A stretch of DNA of 64,000 bases from Wyeomyia smithii (Eukaryota; Arthropoda; Insecta; Diptera; Culicidae). This document shows, in pieces, positions 46,817-57,040 of the stretch. The position numbers were made by a program, and so were the translations under genes. The stretch covers positions 42,637,006 through 42,701,005 of the forward strand of contig NC_073694.1 in assembly GCF_029784165.1 (NCBI RefSeq), in the 5' to 3' direction. The notes under the pieces were generated by a model, which saw nothing but the letters and a program-made list of their open reading frames with translations, had not been told where the DNA came from and searched no databases. Each line of letters opens with the position of its first letter. The stretch's first letter is position 1.

Positions 46817-47400
46817 CTCAGCTGATTGTTTTATGGGTAACAAATATGTTCATAATGGTTCTAAACCCTCCCGTTTCTGGGAGGGAGAGGTCCCAAATAA
46901 ATGATACACAAATTCCGCAGAGCTAATCAAGCAAATACAACCAAATTTGACAACACAAATACACTGAGGTCGCTTTTTACGCGGGTGTTTTTACGCGGCG
47001 AAATTTACGCGTTTTTTCATATGCGGACTCCGGTTATTTTTCACCCGGATTGCAGAATTTACGCGGTTTTTTTACGTGGATTCCGGAATTTACGTGGCAC
47101 GTATCTCCCGCGTAAAATGCGACTGTAGTGTATGTCCATGATGGTTTGACACCCCTCCCTCTTTCGTAAAGAAGGAGTTCCGTACAAATGAAACACAGAT
47201 TTCTGTACATCTCAAGAAATAATCAAGTAAATGGAATCAAATTTGGCATGTGTAGATTTTTGGGAGCAAGAAAATATTTTCGTGGTAATTCTACCCCCTC
47301 CCTCTCTAAAAGGAAGGGCTCTTATACAAATCAAACACAAATTTCTATGGTAATTTGTCACTCTTCCTTAGTAGTTATAGAAATGAAACAAATATGACGC
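46817..47400 (+). mobile_element. Helitron-like repeat (copy 3), right part
   Basis: Continuation of the repeat interrupted at 38245. It has the same modules (CATAATGG, then ACCCTCCC.TTTCTGG, then CAAATGAAACACA, then CAAGTAAATGGAATCAAA). A 169-bp TA-flanked MITE is inserted in it at 46962-47130. The 3' end is not reached clearly. Confidence 0.5.
46962..47130. mobile_element. 169-bp TA-flanked palindromic MITE
   Basis: Ends are CACTGAGGTCGC left and the complement of CACTACAGTCGC right, each continuing into TTTTACGCGG-type repeats. TA flanks both sides (46960-46961, 47131-47132). The inside is built of repeated TTTACGCGG/TTTACGTGG units. The TA duplication points to the Tc1/mariner group as mobiliser. 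No ORF. Confidence 0.75.
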
Positions 47401-48069
47401 AATCTCGACAAGGACAACTTTACGCGAGCAATGAACCAATCACATGCGAGCATTCCTAGCACAGACTTTATGAATAGACACCAACCATTCCCAGTAATAT
47501 TCTGCATCAATTTATTTAAAAAAAAAGAAAAGAGTCTTCTCGTCCCAATAGGTCAATTAATTTTTGCTCCTATGAACCTAGACTAATCTGATGTCTCGAA
47601 GGTAAAAAGTTTTCGAAATGATGGAAACAACTACCTTTCTTGAACAGTTTTTGAACCTGATGTTGGGTGTAATAAAAACTGATGTCTTGAAAGAAAATAG
47701 CTGGTAAAAGCAACAGTACCGTAGAGTATATGTGGAGCAGAACGTCGCTAGTTTCTCGTCGTTTACCATTGCAGCGAGCACGACTTCTATTCGCATGCAA
47801 TCAAAACTGCAATGCTGCTACTGATGGTGATTGAAAGTTTATTTCATGAATATGATTACCATAAAAACCATAAATTACTCAACAAGAATTGAACATTTTT
47901 GCAACGATTTTAAGTTATTTTTATTATTTTTTATCTTTGATATTTACTAAATAATCGTGACCTACACAATATCGAACGAGTACGTTCCTAAAAATATTAA
48001 TTTATAGAAGAGTAAGAGCCGGCGAGTGCTTATAAATTTTTTATCCGTTTACTTAGATCTATTCAGAAT
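47401..48069. other. No gene recognised
   Basis: AT-rich, with short minus-strand frames at 47570-47800 that resemble nothing known. Confidence 0.4.
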
Positions 48070-48430
48070 CTGTTTTGATGTTGACTAACGTCTATATCGA
48101 AGTTAGACGCCTGAATTTGAAAATCTAGTAATTCAACCAGGGAAAACCAGAGAAAAGTGGTTAGGTTTTGAGCGCTTATATATCAGTCATTTCTTTTCAG
48201 AGTTTCGAGGTTTTGGCATCAATCGATCAGAAATTCTTTTACGGTTATACATGTAACAAAAATAACCTATTGTTTGAGATACACAATTGAAAAGTTGATG
48301 AATAACATCGATTGTCTAAATCATACCAAGCAACCAATCACCACCTCTCTTCACAAGCACAGTTGACACTAACGGATACAACCAATCTGACTTTGTAAAC
48401 GATTTGTTGTTTACTCGAGGTCGCTTTCTG
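48070..48430 (+). repeat. Left inverted repeat of 48-56 kb region
   Basis: Partner of 55965-56325; by eye roughly four in five bases match, with indels. Confidence 0.75.
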
Positions 48431-48738
48431 TTTACATTTCAATATTGTTAGATATTTATTTATTTTTAACTTTACTTTTAAACTTTACACAAAAAACACT
48501 GGAGGCATAACATCACCAAATGTAAATGAAGTTTTTTCGAGTGTAATTGAAAATATTTCTGGAAAAATGAAATGAAATACGTAAATCACTGAAATGAAAT
48601 ACATAAATCATTGAACAGACGAATTTATTGTGTCTGTAATTACAGTAATTACAGTGTTTAGTCCCACGTCACCAATTCGTACAACCCTAGTGATGAATAC
48701 CTTGTAGTATTTGACAAAAAATCATATTCCTTCGTCAA

Positions 48739-49140
48739 ATGAAAGCGAGTAAATGTGTAGAAGTAGTCATATTTTTCTCAAGTACTCTGAATGTGGGCAC
48801 ACATTTACCCATGTCCGCAGACAGCACCTTTGCTGCAGTAGAAGGAGGAAGGCGGAGACGACCAATCGTTACTTATATCGTCGTTGAAAAGGCAAAATCC
48901 AAGGTTCAAGCCTTGGATACACTCCCGAACAATATCTCTTTTTACGTCTTCAGCGTTTCGCAATACGTGCTAAATAAAATTAGACCGCGTCCGTACATTT
49001 ATTGGATTGGACAAGTGTTATTGAGAACAGGAAGTTCCCAATTTCACTATAGCAGCGACTTGACGGAAGACGACGGCGACGGTAAGAAATACAAGCTGTT
49101 TACAGCTAAGCATCCAAAAACTATTTCTTCTGAGTTCTGA
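48739..49140 (+). CDS. Unrecognised ORF, possible transposase C-terminal piece
   Basis: A 133-codon open frame from ATG 48739 to TGA 49138-49140. Visible features are HLPMSADSTFAAVEGGRRRR near residues 23-42, two Asp/Lys-rich stretches and the end KHPKTISSEF. The pattern H..P..AD..FA..E...RR loosely recalls the H..PCD..F..IE..KR block in some uncharacterised transposase-like proteins. It lies 300 bp inside the left 360-bp inverted repeat, where a transposon-encoded protein would be expected. I do not recognise it with confidence, and it could be a chance ORF. No upstream promoter is evident apart from the TATATAT in the repeat. Confidence 0.3.
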   Translation: MKASKCVEVVIFFSSTLNVGTHLPMSADSTFAAVEGGRRRRPIVTYIVVEKAKSKVQALDTLPNNISFYVFSVSQYVLNKIRPRPYIYWIGQVLLRTGSSQFHYSSDLTEDDGDGKKYKLFTAKHPKTISSEF

Positions 49141-50364
49141 CAATTTTAATTGAATGATCACAGAGAATCAACTCCTCACCGAAAGGATTCCAAAGCCATT
49201 AAGCCTTGCTAGAACAAACTACCAGAAAAAGCAGCGATTTTGGTGTCCACTTAAAATAACTTTTGTTTGTTTTGGAATTTTTTCGAAATACTTCTAGGTA
49301 TTCAATAATCAACAGATGTTTTTTTATACAATAAAGAGCCCCAAAAAACAATAACAATTATTTTTTATGAAGATTGGAGATGAAAATACGGCCATGCTTA
49401 CGAAAAAACATTTGGTGGGACCGATATGCGATTATTTTTAAGATGGGACAATCAGGCCTCTCATACTTTTCTTTTTTGAAATAAATTCATATTTGTTTTC
49501 TTAATAGATACTAAACCAAGAAATAGGTGGAATTTGATATTTAATTCAAAATCGATGGAAATACGTATGGGACTGATATGCGACGATTGGCAGTTTTCTT
49601 TATTTTATAAAAAAATTAAATATGCCGAATCGAACCAAAGTGCAGTGAATTTTTTAAGTACTTGTACTATTTTTCGTTAAAATTCATTTTCGTATGTTTT
49701 TTCCCAAAATAAACCACAGAAACTAATATTTTCAAATGCTGGTATGGAACCCATTAGTTTAACCAGCGCAGACTTTTAATTTAAATCCTTTAGAAATTCT
49801 ATGGAAGATTGGGAAAGTCTAGGTTGCAAAGCATCATCCAAAGAATAAAACAGGCTTATGGAACGTCGGACAGGCAGCGTGAAATGCTAGTTCAGCTGCT
49901 ACTCGTGAAAACCTGGTGGTAAACATACCCGGAAGATTGAATATGGCTTTACAAAACAAAGGACCAGCCACAACATTTTGAAAGTGAGTTTTGTAACGTA
50001 AAAAAGCACTTTGGTAACGATATGTACAGAATTAAAGCTAATTTGGATTGTTTTGTATATATATTTCAATAGTGTATTTATTTTTGTCGCCACTTTAAAA
50101 ACACTAACTCACGCAAAAAATTTTCGGAATCACCGACAAAGAAATTTCTCCAGTCATTTCTCCGTGCCTCTTTCAAAAAGAGTGTCTGTGGATCATAATG
50201 ACGTAACATAACATCATACAACAATTAAAATCAGTGCGCAAATACGAAAAATTATCCAACACTGCAAGTGTATTTATTATTTTCTCCATGACTGTATATA
50301 AGCCACAAAAGATCAATACAATGATCGCAGTGGTAAAAATCTTACAAAAAAAAAAAAAAAAAGA
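49141..50364. other. No gene recognised
   Basis: AT-rich sequence containing a loosely repeated phrase GGGACYGATATGCGA (49418 and 49566). It ends in a run of 17 A at 50346-50362 that abuts the Juan fragment. Confidence 0.4.
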
Positions 50365-50950
50365 ATACAAGCCAAGAGTATCAAATATACGAGATGTTTA
50401 TATCCTCTCATTAACAGGAATTCTAAACTTTGTTTAAAGAACAAACTTTTGATTTACAAACAAATTTTTAGACCAGCAATGCTTTACGCAGTACCGATCT
50501 GGTCAAGTTGCTGTTCAACAAGGAAGAAAACGCTCCAAAGGATTCAGAATAAAATTCTGGAAATGATTTTGAAGCGTCCTCCTTGGTTTGGTACACTCGA
50601 ATTACATAGACTTACTGGTGTTGAACCATTAGAAGCTATGTCAAATAAAATTATTAACAGTTTTCGACAAAAATCGTTGCAATCCTCAATAGCTACGATT
50701 AGCTCTCTTTATAGCCAATAAGTTAGCAATTAAGTTAGTTATAAGTTTACGTCCCCTATTCTGACAAGTAGGTTTAAATCCGTACGAACGATAAGTCCTA
50801 ATTGCGAAAACAAACAAATCCTAACAATTAATATTCCAAATTTTTAACAGTGTTGAGAAGTCACCATTTGTAAGTGGACACACATACTCATTACTTACTA
50901 ATATTTAGCATAAATACTTAAGCTACTACCAAATCCCCCCCTTAAAAAAA
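50365..50950 (+). mobile_element. Juan-like LINE 3' fragment
   Basis: This is the last 0.59 kb of the family seen at 27104, 5'-truncated at ATACAAGCCAA in the RT thumb. It carries the thumb, C-terminus, 3' UTR and a short A-tail (50944-50950). Nucleotide similarity to 28966-29551 is very high by eye. An A-run directly precedes the 5' junction. Confidence 0.9.
50449..50721 (+). pseudogene. Juan-like RT C-terminal fragment
   Basis: The frame reads IYKQIFRPAMLYAVPIWSSC, then TRKKTLQRIQNKILEMILKR, then LHRLTGVEPLEAMSNKIINS, and ends ATISSLYSQ with TAA at 50719-50721. It corresponds to 29056-29324 in the longer copy with only a handful of substitutions. Only the RT thumb and tail are present, without the catalytic palm, so it has no enzymatic role. 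The in-frame sequence upstream to 50365 also belongs to the family. The intact frame and close match suggest a recent insertion. Confidence 0.85.
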
Positions 50951-51112
50951 TTTGTATCAATGACCCGCATAATCTCAAATTATCAGTTATAGAAAGTTTA
51001 CTTTATTGAAATTGAAAATTAACTTTTTGTGTTAGGAGATGGAGGTATAATTTATTTGTCAAAGTTGTAGTTAAATTTAAAATAAAAAACTTTGCTTTTC
51101 TTAGTTGTATTC
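50951..51112. other. Short AT-rich spacer
   Basis: Nothing recognised between the Juan fragment and the 1-kb TIR element. Confidence 0.35.
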
Positions 51113-51334
51113 TTACCGGACATTTGTTAAAAATGGAACGGTAACGAATGTGAGACGTTTTGATGTGAGTGTCGTAAATTAAATGCTGGGTGTAAAATTC
51201 TAGTATGTCAGGTAGGTTGAATGAAGAAGTTTTTCTTGTTTTTATGGCTCTTTTCTGTCTATTGTTGTTAGTTTCTTTTTGTTTGCCAAATTATTTTGTA
51301 TTTTTGTTAAACATAGTGTAAGCGTAGATCTCCC

Positions 51335-51590
51335 ACTTGGTCTCGAGGTACGATGCTAGCCTAACAAGCCAGTCGTCGTATGTTCGAGTTCCGGCTCGGG
51401 AGAGACTGCTAGTGTCAGTAGGATCGTAGCGCTAGCCCCGCAATTGTCCTGTACACTTAACAGTCGGCTGCGAAGTCTGTATATAGTGAAACAGCAGGTC
51501 TAACTCCGATACGGAATGTAGCACCAAGACCAACCACAACCAATGATTAGGCTTCGAAAAATTTGCGGAAAAAAAAACTCGATGTAAACG
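51335..51590 (+). mobile_element. tRNA-derived SINE
   Basis: The head looks like a tRNA. TCTCGAG and CTCGGGA can pair as an acceptor stem, with a D-arm/A-box-like GCTAGCCTAACAAGCC and a B box GTTCGAGTTCC at 51389-51399. The body follows (GTCAGTAGGATCGTAGCGC, then TAACAGTCGGCTGCGAAG, then CAGCAGGTCTAACTCCGATA). I recall similar SINE sequences in mosquito genomes but do not name the family. Ends and target duplication are unclear. It lies inside the 1-kb TIR element. Confidence 0.65.
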
Positions 51591-51894
51591 TTACCGTTTG
51601 AGGAAGTCAGGGGGCACTGTTTAAAATGTAAGCCCTGGGCCCTTAAAAGAGACCTTCGTTGTCCACCCCGAAACATCCAGACCAGGTGTTGGGCCGTAGC
51701 ACGGAGGCACTAAAGCATCCGTAAAATATAGCCCAGGGGAGGGACAGCCTCACTCTTTAAACGGTAATAACCCCAAAATTATATATGCATTTGTAACGGA
51801 AAGACCGCAACGATAAAAGACGGTAAAAAGTCCGCACTAATATTACCCTCCTCTTAAAACGATCCAGAGGCTTATAATTGATATCCGGTATGGA

Positions 51895-51955
51895 GATAGG
51901 AGAGAGAGAGATAGGAGAGTGAGAGAGAGGACGAGAAAGAGAGAGAGCGAGCGAT
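51895..51955. repeat. GA-rich microsatellite
   Basis: Imperfect (GA)n with GGAGAGAGAG and GAGAAAGAGAGAGAGCGAG segments. Confidence 0.85.
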
Positions 51956-52129
51956 TTGGCAAACAAAAATAAACTAACAACAATTAACAGAAAAGAGCCA
52001 GAAAAACAAGAAAAACTACTTTACTCAACCTACCTTACATACTGGAATTTTTCATCTAACATTTAATTCACAACACCCAAACCAAAACGTCTCACATTCG
52101 TTACCGTTTTTAGAAAATGTTCGGTAACA

Positions 52130-53072
52130 GTTTTTACACGAAAATGTAGCTCGGAGAAACTGTTGAAGAACATAAAACAAACATTTTTGCCAAAGACCAC
52201 ATATCTTCAGGACTTTTGCTGAATGTTATACCTATATTAACCTATTTTCCGATAAATTTAAGAAAGTATATGGTAAAATGCGGCAAGCGGAGTCATGATG
52301 TCTATCGTCCCAATCGACCCATATAAGAATACGGTGAGCATATTACAATAGGATAAAGAAATGGTTTACAAGTTAAGTTTTAGAACATAGAAGAACATTA
52401 GTGAAGTTTTAGAACATATTAAAACATGAAATTGTTGAATAAAATACAAAATTTCTATCTTCGATGCGTACAGAGTTACAAGGTACTTTTAACGAAAGTT
52501 ATCTACTTAACCCTCTAGTGCCCAAGGTAATTCTCAGACGGACTTCGAAAAAATCACTGTAAAACTTTATAAACATTTTTTAAGCATTGATTGAAGCTTT
52601 TTGAGGTTGCATAGAAGACCGTCGAAAGGCCGCACTGGGCTCTAGAGGGTTAGAATTGAATGTTTTGTACTCAAAGTTTGCTAGTTGATTTTCACAAGAA
52701 AACGTTGTTCTAAGGAAGCATTGGGGCATACAAAACACAAGTTTTTGTCGACGACTCCAGTATTTTTCCTAACAGATTTATAGCAGATTTACCATTTTTT
52801 TAGAAAATTCAAAGAATGTGTAGTCTAAAAAGTGGGTGGATTAGGACCAATGAAGCTTGTAACAGCTTGAATTTAACTTTAAGGAAAAGTATGAATATCG
52901 TGATTCCACTCGCCTCTTATACGTTTTTGAAGTAATCGGAAAAATGAGCTAAAATATGGCCTAACTTTGTAAGGAAAAGTCCTAGAGATATGTAGTCTCT
53001 GACAAAAATATTTGTTTTATGTGCTCCAACAATTTCCCCGAACAACGTTTTCGTTTAAATGCAATTAACAAA
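52130..53072. repeat. Inverted repeat pair, ~140-bp arms, around a MITE
   Basis: 52130-52270 and the complement of about 52925-53072 correspond. Shared marks are AACATAAAACAAACATTTTTG/CAAAAATATTTGTTTTATG and CATATCTTCAGGACTTTTGC/AAAAGTCCTAGAGATATG. The pair encloses the TTAA MITE at 52511. It may be a small foldback element or two opposed copies of one repeat. Confidence 0.65.
52511..52649. mobile_element. TTAA-type MITE, 139 bp (copy 2)
   Basis: CCCTCTAGTGCCCAA left and GGGCTCTAGAGGG right. Flanks are TTAA (52507-52510) and TTAG (52650-52653). The interior matches the other two copies (CGGACTTCG, CATTTTTTAAGCATTGATTG, AAGCTTTTTG). Confidence 0.82.
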
Positions 53073-53110
53073 AGTTGAGAACAAAATACTTAATTTTGAG
53101 CAACCTTCAT

Positions 53111-54724
53111 ATGGGTCATTTCATACGAAGTGTACAGGCCACTTGGACACGACCATCACAGATTTTGCTCAAAGTAAGGGGAATTATTCATGATCTGTCT
53201 CTTTGGAAAAATCCTAATTTTGGTTTCGATTGGAATTCCCCCCGCTCTGTTGGACCCCCCTCTTTATTGCAAAGTCATTAAATTTTTGTCAAAAATCTCT
53301 TTTTTCTTTTTCATACAATTCATAGACGTAAAATGTCCGAAAAATACTGATAGATGATTTTTTAAGAAAACAAACCAAGGAATCCAGAAACAATATAAGT
53401 TTTGACCGGAAGTGTTGCTAGATAAATTATTTTTGTATTTCAAAACTAAATTTACATTTTTCGGGAAATGCAGCTATTTTTATTAGAAATTTGATAATTT
53501 CATCGAAAAATTTTACATAAGAAAATTTTACATAAGAAACAACTATCATCCCGCGGTAAAATGAGCCAATCTCGAGATATAACATTTTTACGAAAATAGT
53601 TGTAAATTTCGTAAATATTTTATATTATAATTTATAGACGTAAGACACCCGAAAAATAATAATAAGAGAACTTTAAAGAAAATAAACCATGGAATCCAGA
53701 AAAAATATTACTTTTGACCGGAAGTGTTGCCAGATAGATTATTTTTGTATTTTAAAATAAAATTTGCATTTTTCGGCCAATGCAGATAATTTTATTTTAA
53801 ATTTGATGGTTTCATCGTTTTTTTTTTTTCGGAAAATTTTACTTCAGAAACACTTACCACCCCGTGGCAATATGAGCTAAACTCGAGATATAACATTTTT
53901 ACGAAAAATTAATTACGAAATTCAAAACTATTTGCGTAAAAATGCTATATCTCGAGATTGGCTCATAGCACCACGGAGTTATAAACGTTTCTTACGTAAA
54001 ATTTTCCAAGAAATACGATCAAACAATCAAATTTAAAATAAAATTAGCTGCATTGGCCGAAAAATGCAAATTTAATTTTAAAATACAGAAATAATCTATC
54101 TGGCAACACTTCCGGTAAAAACTTATATTTTTTCTGGATTCCTTGGTTCATTCTCTTCCAAATTTACCTATCAATATTTTTCGGACATCTTACGTCTATA
54201 AATTGTAGAAGAAATTAATTACAAAGTTAACAACTTTTGTCGTAAAAATGTTATATCTCGAGATTGGCTCAAATTACCTCGGGATGATAGTTGTTTCTTA
54301 TGTGAAATTTTCCAAGGAACAGGATGAACTTATCAAACTTAAAATGAAAATGGCTGCGTTTGCCGAAAAATGTAAATTCAGTATTTAAATCAAAAATAAT
54401 TTATCTGGCAACACTTCCGGTCAAAACTTATATTTTTCCTGGATTCCTTGGTTTATTTTCTTCAAAAATCATCTATTAATATTTTTCGGACATCTTACGT
54501 CTGTGACTTGTAAGAAAAAGAAAAAAGATATTTCGAACAAAAAGTGCGTGTCTTTGCAATAAAGAGGGGGGTTCTACAGAGCAGGGGGTATTCCAATCGA
54601 CACCAAGTATGGGATTTTTCCTAAGTGACAGTAGATGAATAAATCTCCCAGCTTTGAGCCAAATCTGTGATGGTCGTGTCCAAGTTTGTGCTCTTTCGTG
54701 GTCACTTCGTATGGAATGACCCAT
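53111..54724. mobile_element. 1.6-kb foldback palindrome with doubled internal unit
   Basis: The left arm 53111-53895 and right arm 53930-54724 are inverted copies. They start ATGGGTCATTYCATACGAAG and share GGACACGACCATCACAGATT, GATTGGAATWCCCCC and CTCTTTATTGCAAAG. Each arm holds two copies of a roughly 300-bp unit (CTGGATTCCTTGG, ACTTCCGGTCAAAAC, ATCTCGAGATTGGCTCA), giving four in all. The centre has GATATAACATTTTTACG facing its complement. No ORF. A further relative lies at 60737/61670. Confidence 0.75.
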
Positions 54725-55964
54725 TTATAACTTATAACTTTGTACCCAATGAATATAGACATTTGGTCTGTTCGGCAAAATTTCATATTCTTAAATTTCC
54801 TACAACTTTGCAAAATAAACTATAACTCTATCTCTTAACACAAAAAGTAGAAGGGTGGTATCTAAGACACGACTGCATGACGTTGGACGATATTTTTTAT
54901 ATTCCATTAAAACAAATAGTAGACGGATTTGTAACTCTAGTATTTTCTGCAATTTTATCTAACAGAGCATTTCTGAATGCTGAGAAGTTGAAGCGTTATA
55001 AATAATAAGATTTAACAAAAGAGTGGACCTTTCATTTTAGCGCTGTCACTTCAGAAATCATTTGCTCGTAGTAGCACTACCAAGACAATCATTTAATTTA
55101 GCGAATTGGGTAAGATTTTCCTGTCTTGGCAAAAGTAAACTCAACGAAACTATTTGAAATTTGAGACCAGAATTATTCAAGCGGAAATTCTAAAATTGGA
55201 AATTGTTTGACACTAAATCGATGTAACTCATGCTAGATTGGCTCCAGCCCAGCGTATAACTTTATGTATTTCAAGAAATTACGTTTATCTCAATAACTTT
55301 AAAAAGCAAGAAGCTCAATTACACGCTTTTTGCGCAGTTGTTATCAAAATTTTGGCGAATGACGGGAAAATGTATTACCTCTTTAATTATGTTTTAGAGC
55401 ATTTCTAAATATTTTGTTATTTTTCACGATAGAGACAAGTTTATTTTTTCTCTGTGTGCGAGAAACAAAAACAATACCGGGCATCGAAAAACAAGAACGA
55501 AAATTAAATGTCTTCTCATCAAGAAAACTTTACCAATAATTTATGGTACCCTTTTTACCGATAATTTACGGTTTAAAAGAAAAAAATTTGCTTCGATAAA
55601 TAAATACTAACTGAAGAAGTTTAAATCGCTGCTGTAAAGTCGAATTTTAAACCGTGCTATACATAGCAATCCATACATACAAACGAATGAGAAATTTAAT
55701 TCGATGGTGTGCGCTTTTATAAGCGATTAATATTTGCCATTCCGCCGCTTTCTGCTGCTCCAGGAAGAACCGTCCGCTTTGCCGGTCAATGAACGAACGA
55801 GAAATTCAATTCGATGGCGTGCGTATGATACCGGTACAGTTTTGGAATGAAAATGATGGGTTGAAATGTTCAAATGGTATCTTTTATATCAAGGTTTCGT
55901 TAGTTATTTGGGAAGAGGGTAGAGCGTAGAAGAGCAGAGAATGGCAAAAAAATTAAAAAAGCAT
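54725..55964. other. No gene recognised; short direct repeat
   Basis: AT-rich. A 30-bp imperfect direct repeat (GAGAAATTYAATTCGATGGYG) occurs at about 55689 and 55801, the first followed by a GCTTTTATAAGCG motif. No other structure seen. Confidence 0.4.
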
Positions 55965-56325
55965 CAGGAACCTCGAGTAAAACAACAACAACAACAATAA
56001 CAAACCGTTTACAAAGTGAGATGTGTTGTGTCCGTTAGTATCGGCTGTGCTTGGGAAGAGAGGTAGTGATTGGTTGCTCGGTATGATTTAGCCAATCGGT
56101 GTTATTTGCCATTTTTTCAATAGTGTATCCAAAACAATACGTTGTTTTTGTTACATAAATTTAACCGCTAAAGTATTTCTGATCGGTTGATGCCAAAACT
56201 CCGATGTTCTGAAATGACTAATATATAAGCGCTTAAAACCTGACCTCTTTTCCCTAGTTGAATTACTAGATTTTCAAATTCAGGCACCTTACTCCGATTT
56301 AGACGTTAGTCCGACGTTAAAACAT
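55965..56325 (-). repeat. Right inverted repeat of 48-56 kb region
   Basis: Partner of 48070-48430. It includes a (CAA)n run near 55982. Confidence 0.75.
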
Positions 56326-57040
56326 TAGTTTTTTCAATTTTGGAATAATAAACTTTTCATAAAATTTGACAATTTGAGATTTTGTGGGTTATTCATACAA
56401 ATAATTGTTTTTAAGACACCATTAAGTTAGGATGAAGGTGAAAGGCGTAACAAAATTAAGTTTCACTTTTTGCCTCAGGAATATATTTTGTAATATACAC
56501 CAAGGTTTTTTTATGCGAGAGAAGCGTTTCAAATTCCTATGAGCCCGTGTGATTGAAGTTTAAACGTGCTGCGACAAATTAGTGATCACAATATATGCGG
56601 TATTTGACCAGTGTTCACAGAATGTCCCAAATATTACGGATAAATGAAATTTAGAACCCAATTTGATAAAATAATGACGCTATGATGTGTGCACTATATA
56701 TCACATGTTTAAAGCCAATTTCAGGTAGAAATGATAATTACTACCTACCGCACAAGAAAAACTTTAATAAACCGAGACGAATAATAAAGTTTGCTGCATC
56801 GTTATTACTATCCATACATCTACTCTCGCTTAGCATAAAACTCCCTGTGGAGGCAAGTCTAATTTCCATTGTCCCAGTTTGTAACACATCTTCACAAGTA
56901 ACTTCAAGCATAACGAATGCATGCACCCAAAAAATCACTTTTCCGGCAGTGTTTACATTACTGTGACGATGGGATGTGAATCCCCGAGGAAAAAGTGAAA
57001 AGTACAATGTAAAGTCCGCTCCGAGGACTCACACGAAATA
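56326..57040. other. No gene recognised
   Basis: Unique-looking AT-rich DNA. The opposed frames near 56682-57007 have no recognisable domains. Confidence 0.4.

Larger units (their letters stand above)
51113..52127. mobile_element. 1.0-kb TIR element, non-autonomous
   Basis: The left arm (51113-51290) and right arm (51957-52127) are inverted copies. They start TTACCGRACATTT and share CGGTAACGAATGTGAGACG and GTTTTTCTTGTTTTTSTGGC. The interior holds a tRNA-derived SINE, a GC-richer stretch and a GA-rich run at about 51895-51950. No transposase frame is present. The target duplication was not resolved. Confidence 0.7.
48070..56325. mobile_element. 8.2-kb region bounded by 360-bp inverted repeats
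   Basis: The segment 48070-48430 and the complement of 55965-56325 are related over their length. Shared marks are GACTAACGTCTA, GCCTGAATTTGAAAATCTAG, TAATTCAAC.AGGGAAAA, GCGCTTATATAT.AGTCATT and ATTACT/AGTGATTGGTTGCT-type blocks. They may be the TIRs of one large DNA transposon that later received a Juan fragment, a TIR element with a SINE, a TTAA MITE and a palindrome. Alternatively they are two independent copies in opposite orientation. No target duplication was found. Confidence 0.45.

Noticed and set aside
49770..49830. Tc1-like phrase NLNPLEILWK as a transposase remnant
   Set aside because: Only one short motif matches; neither upstream nor downstream frames extend it, so chance cannot be excluded.
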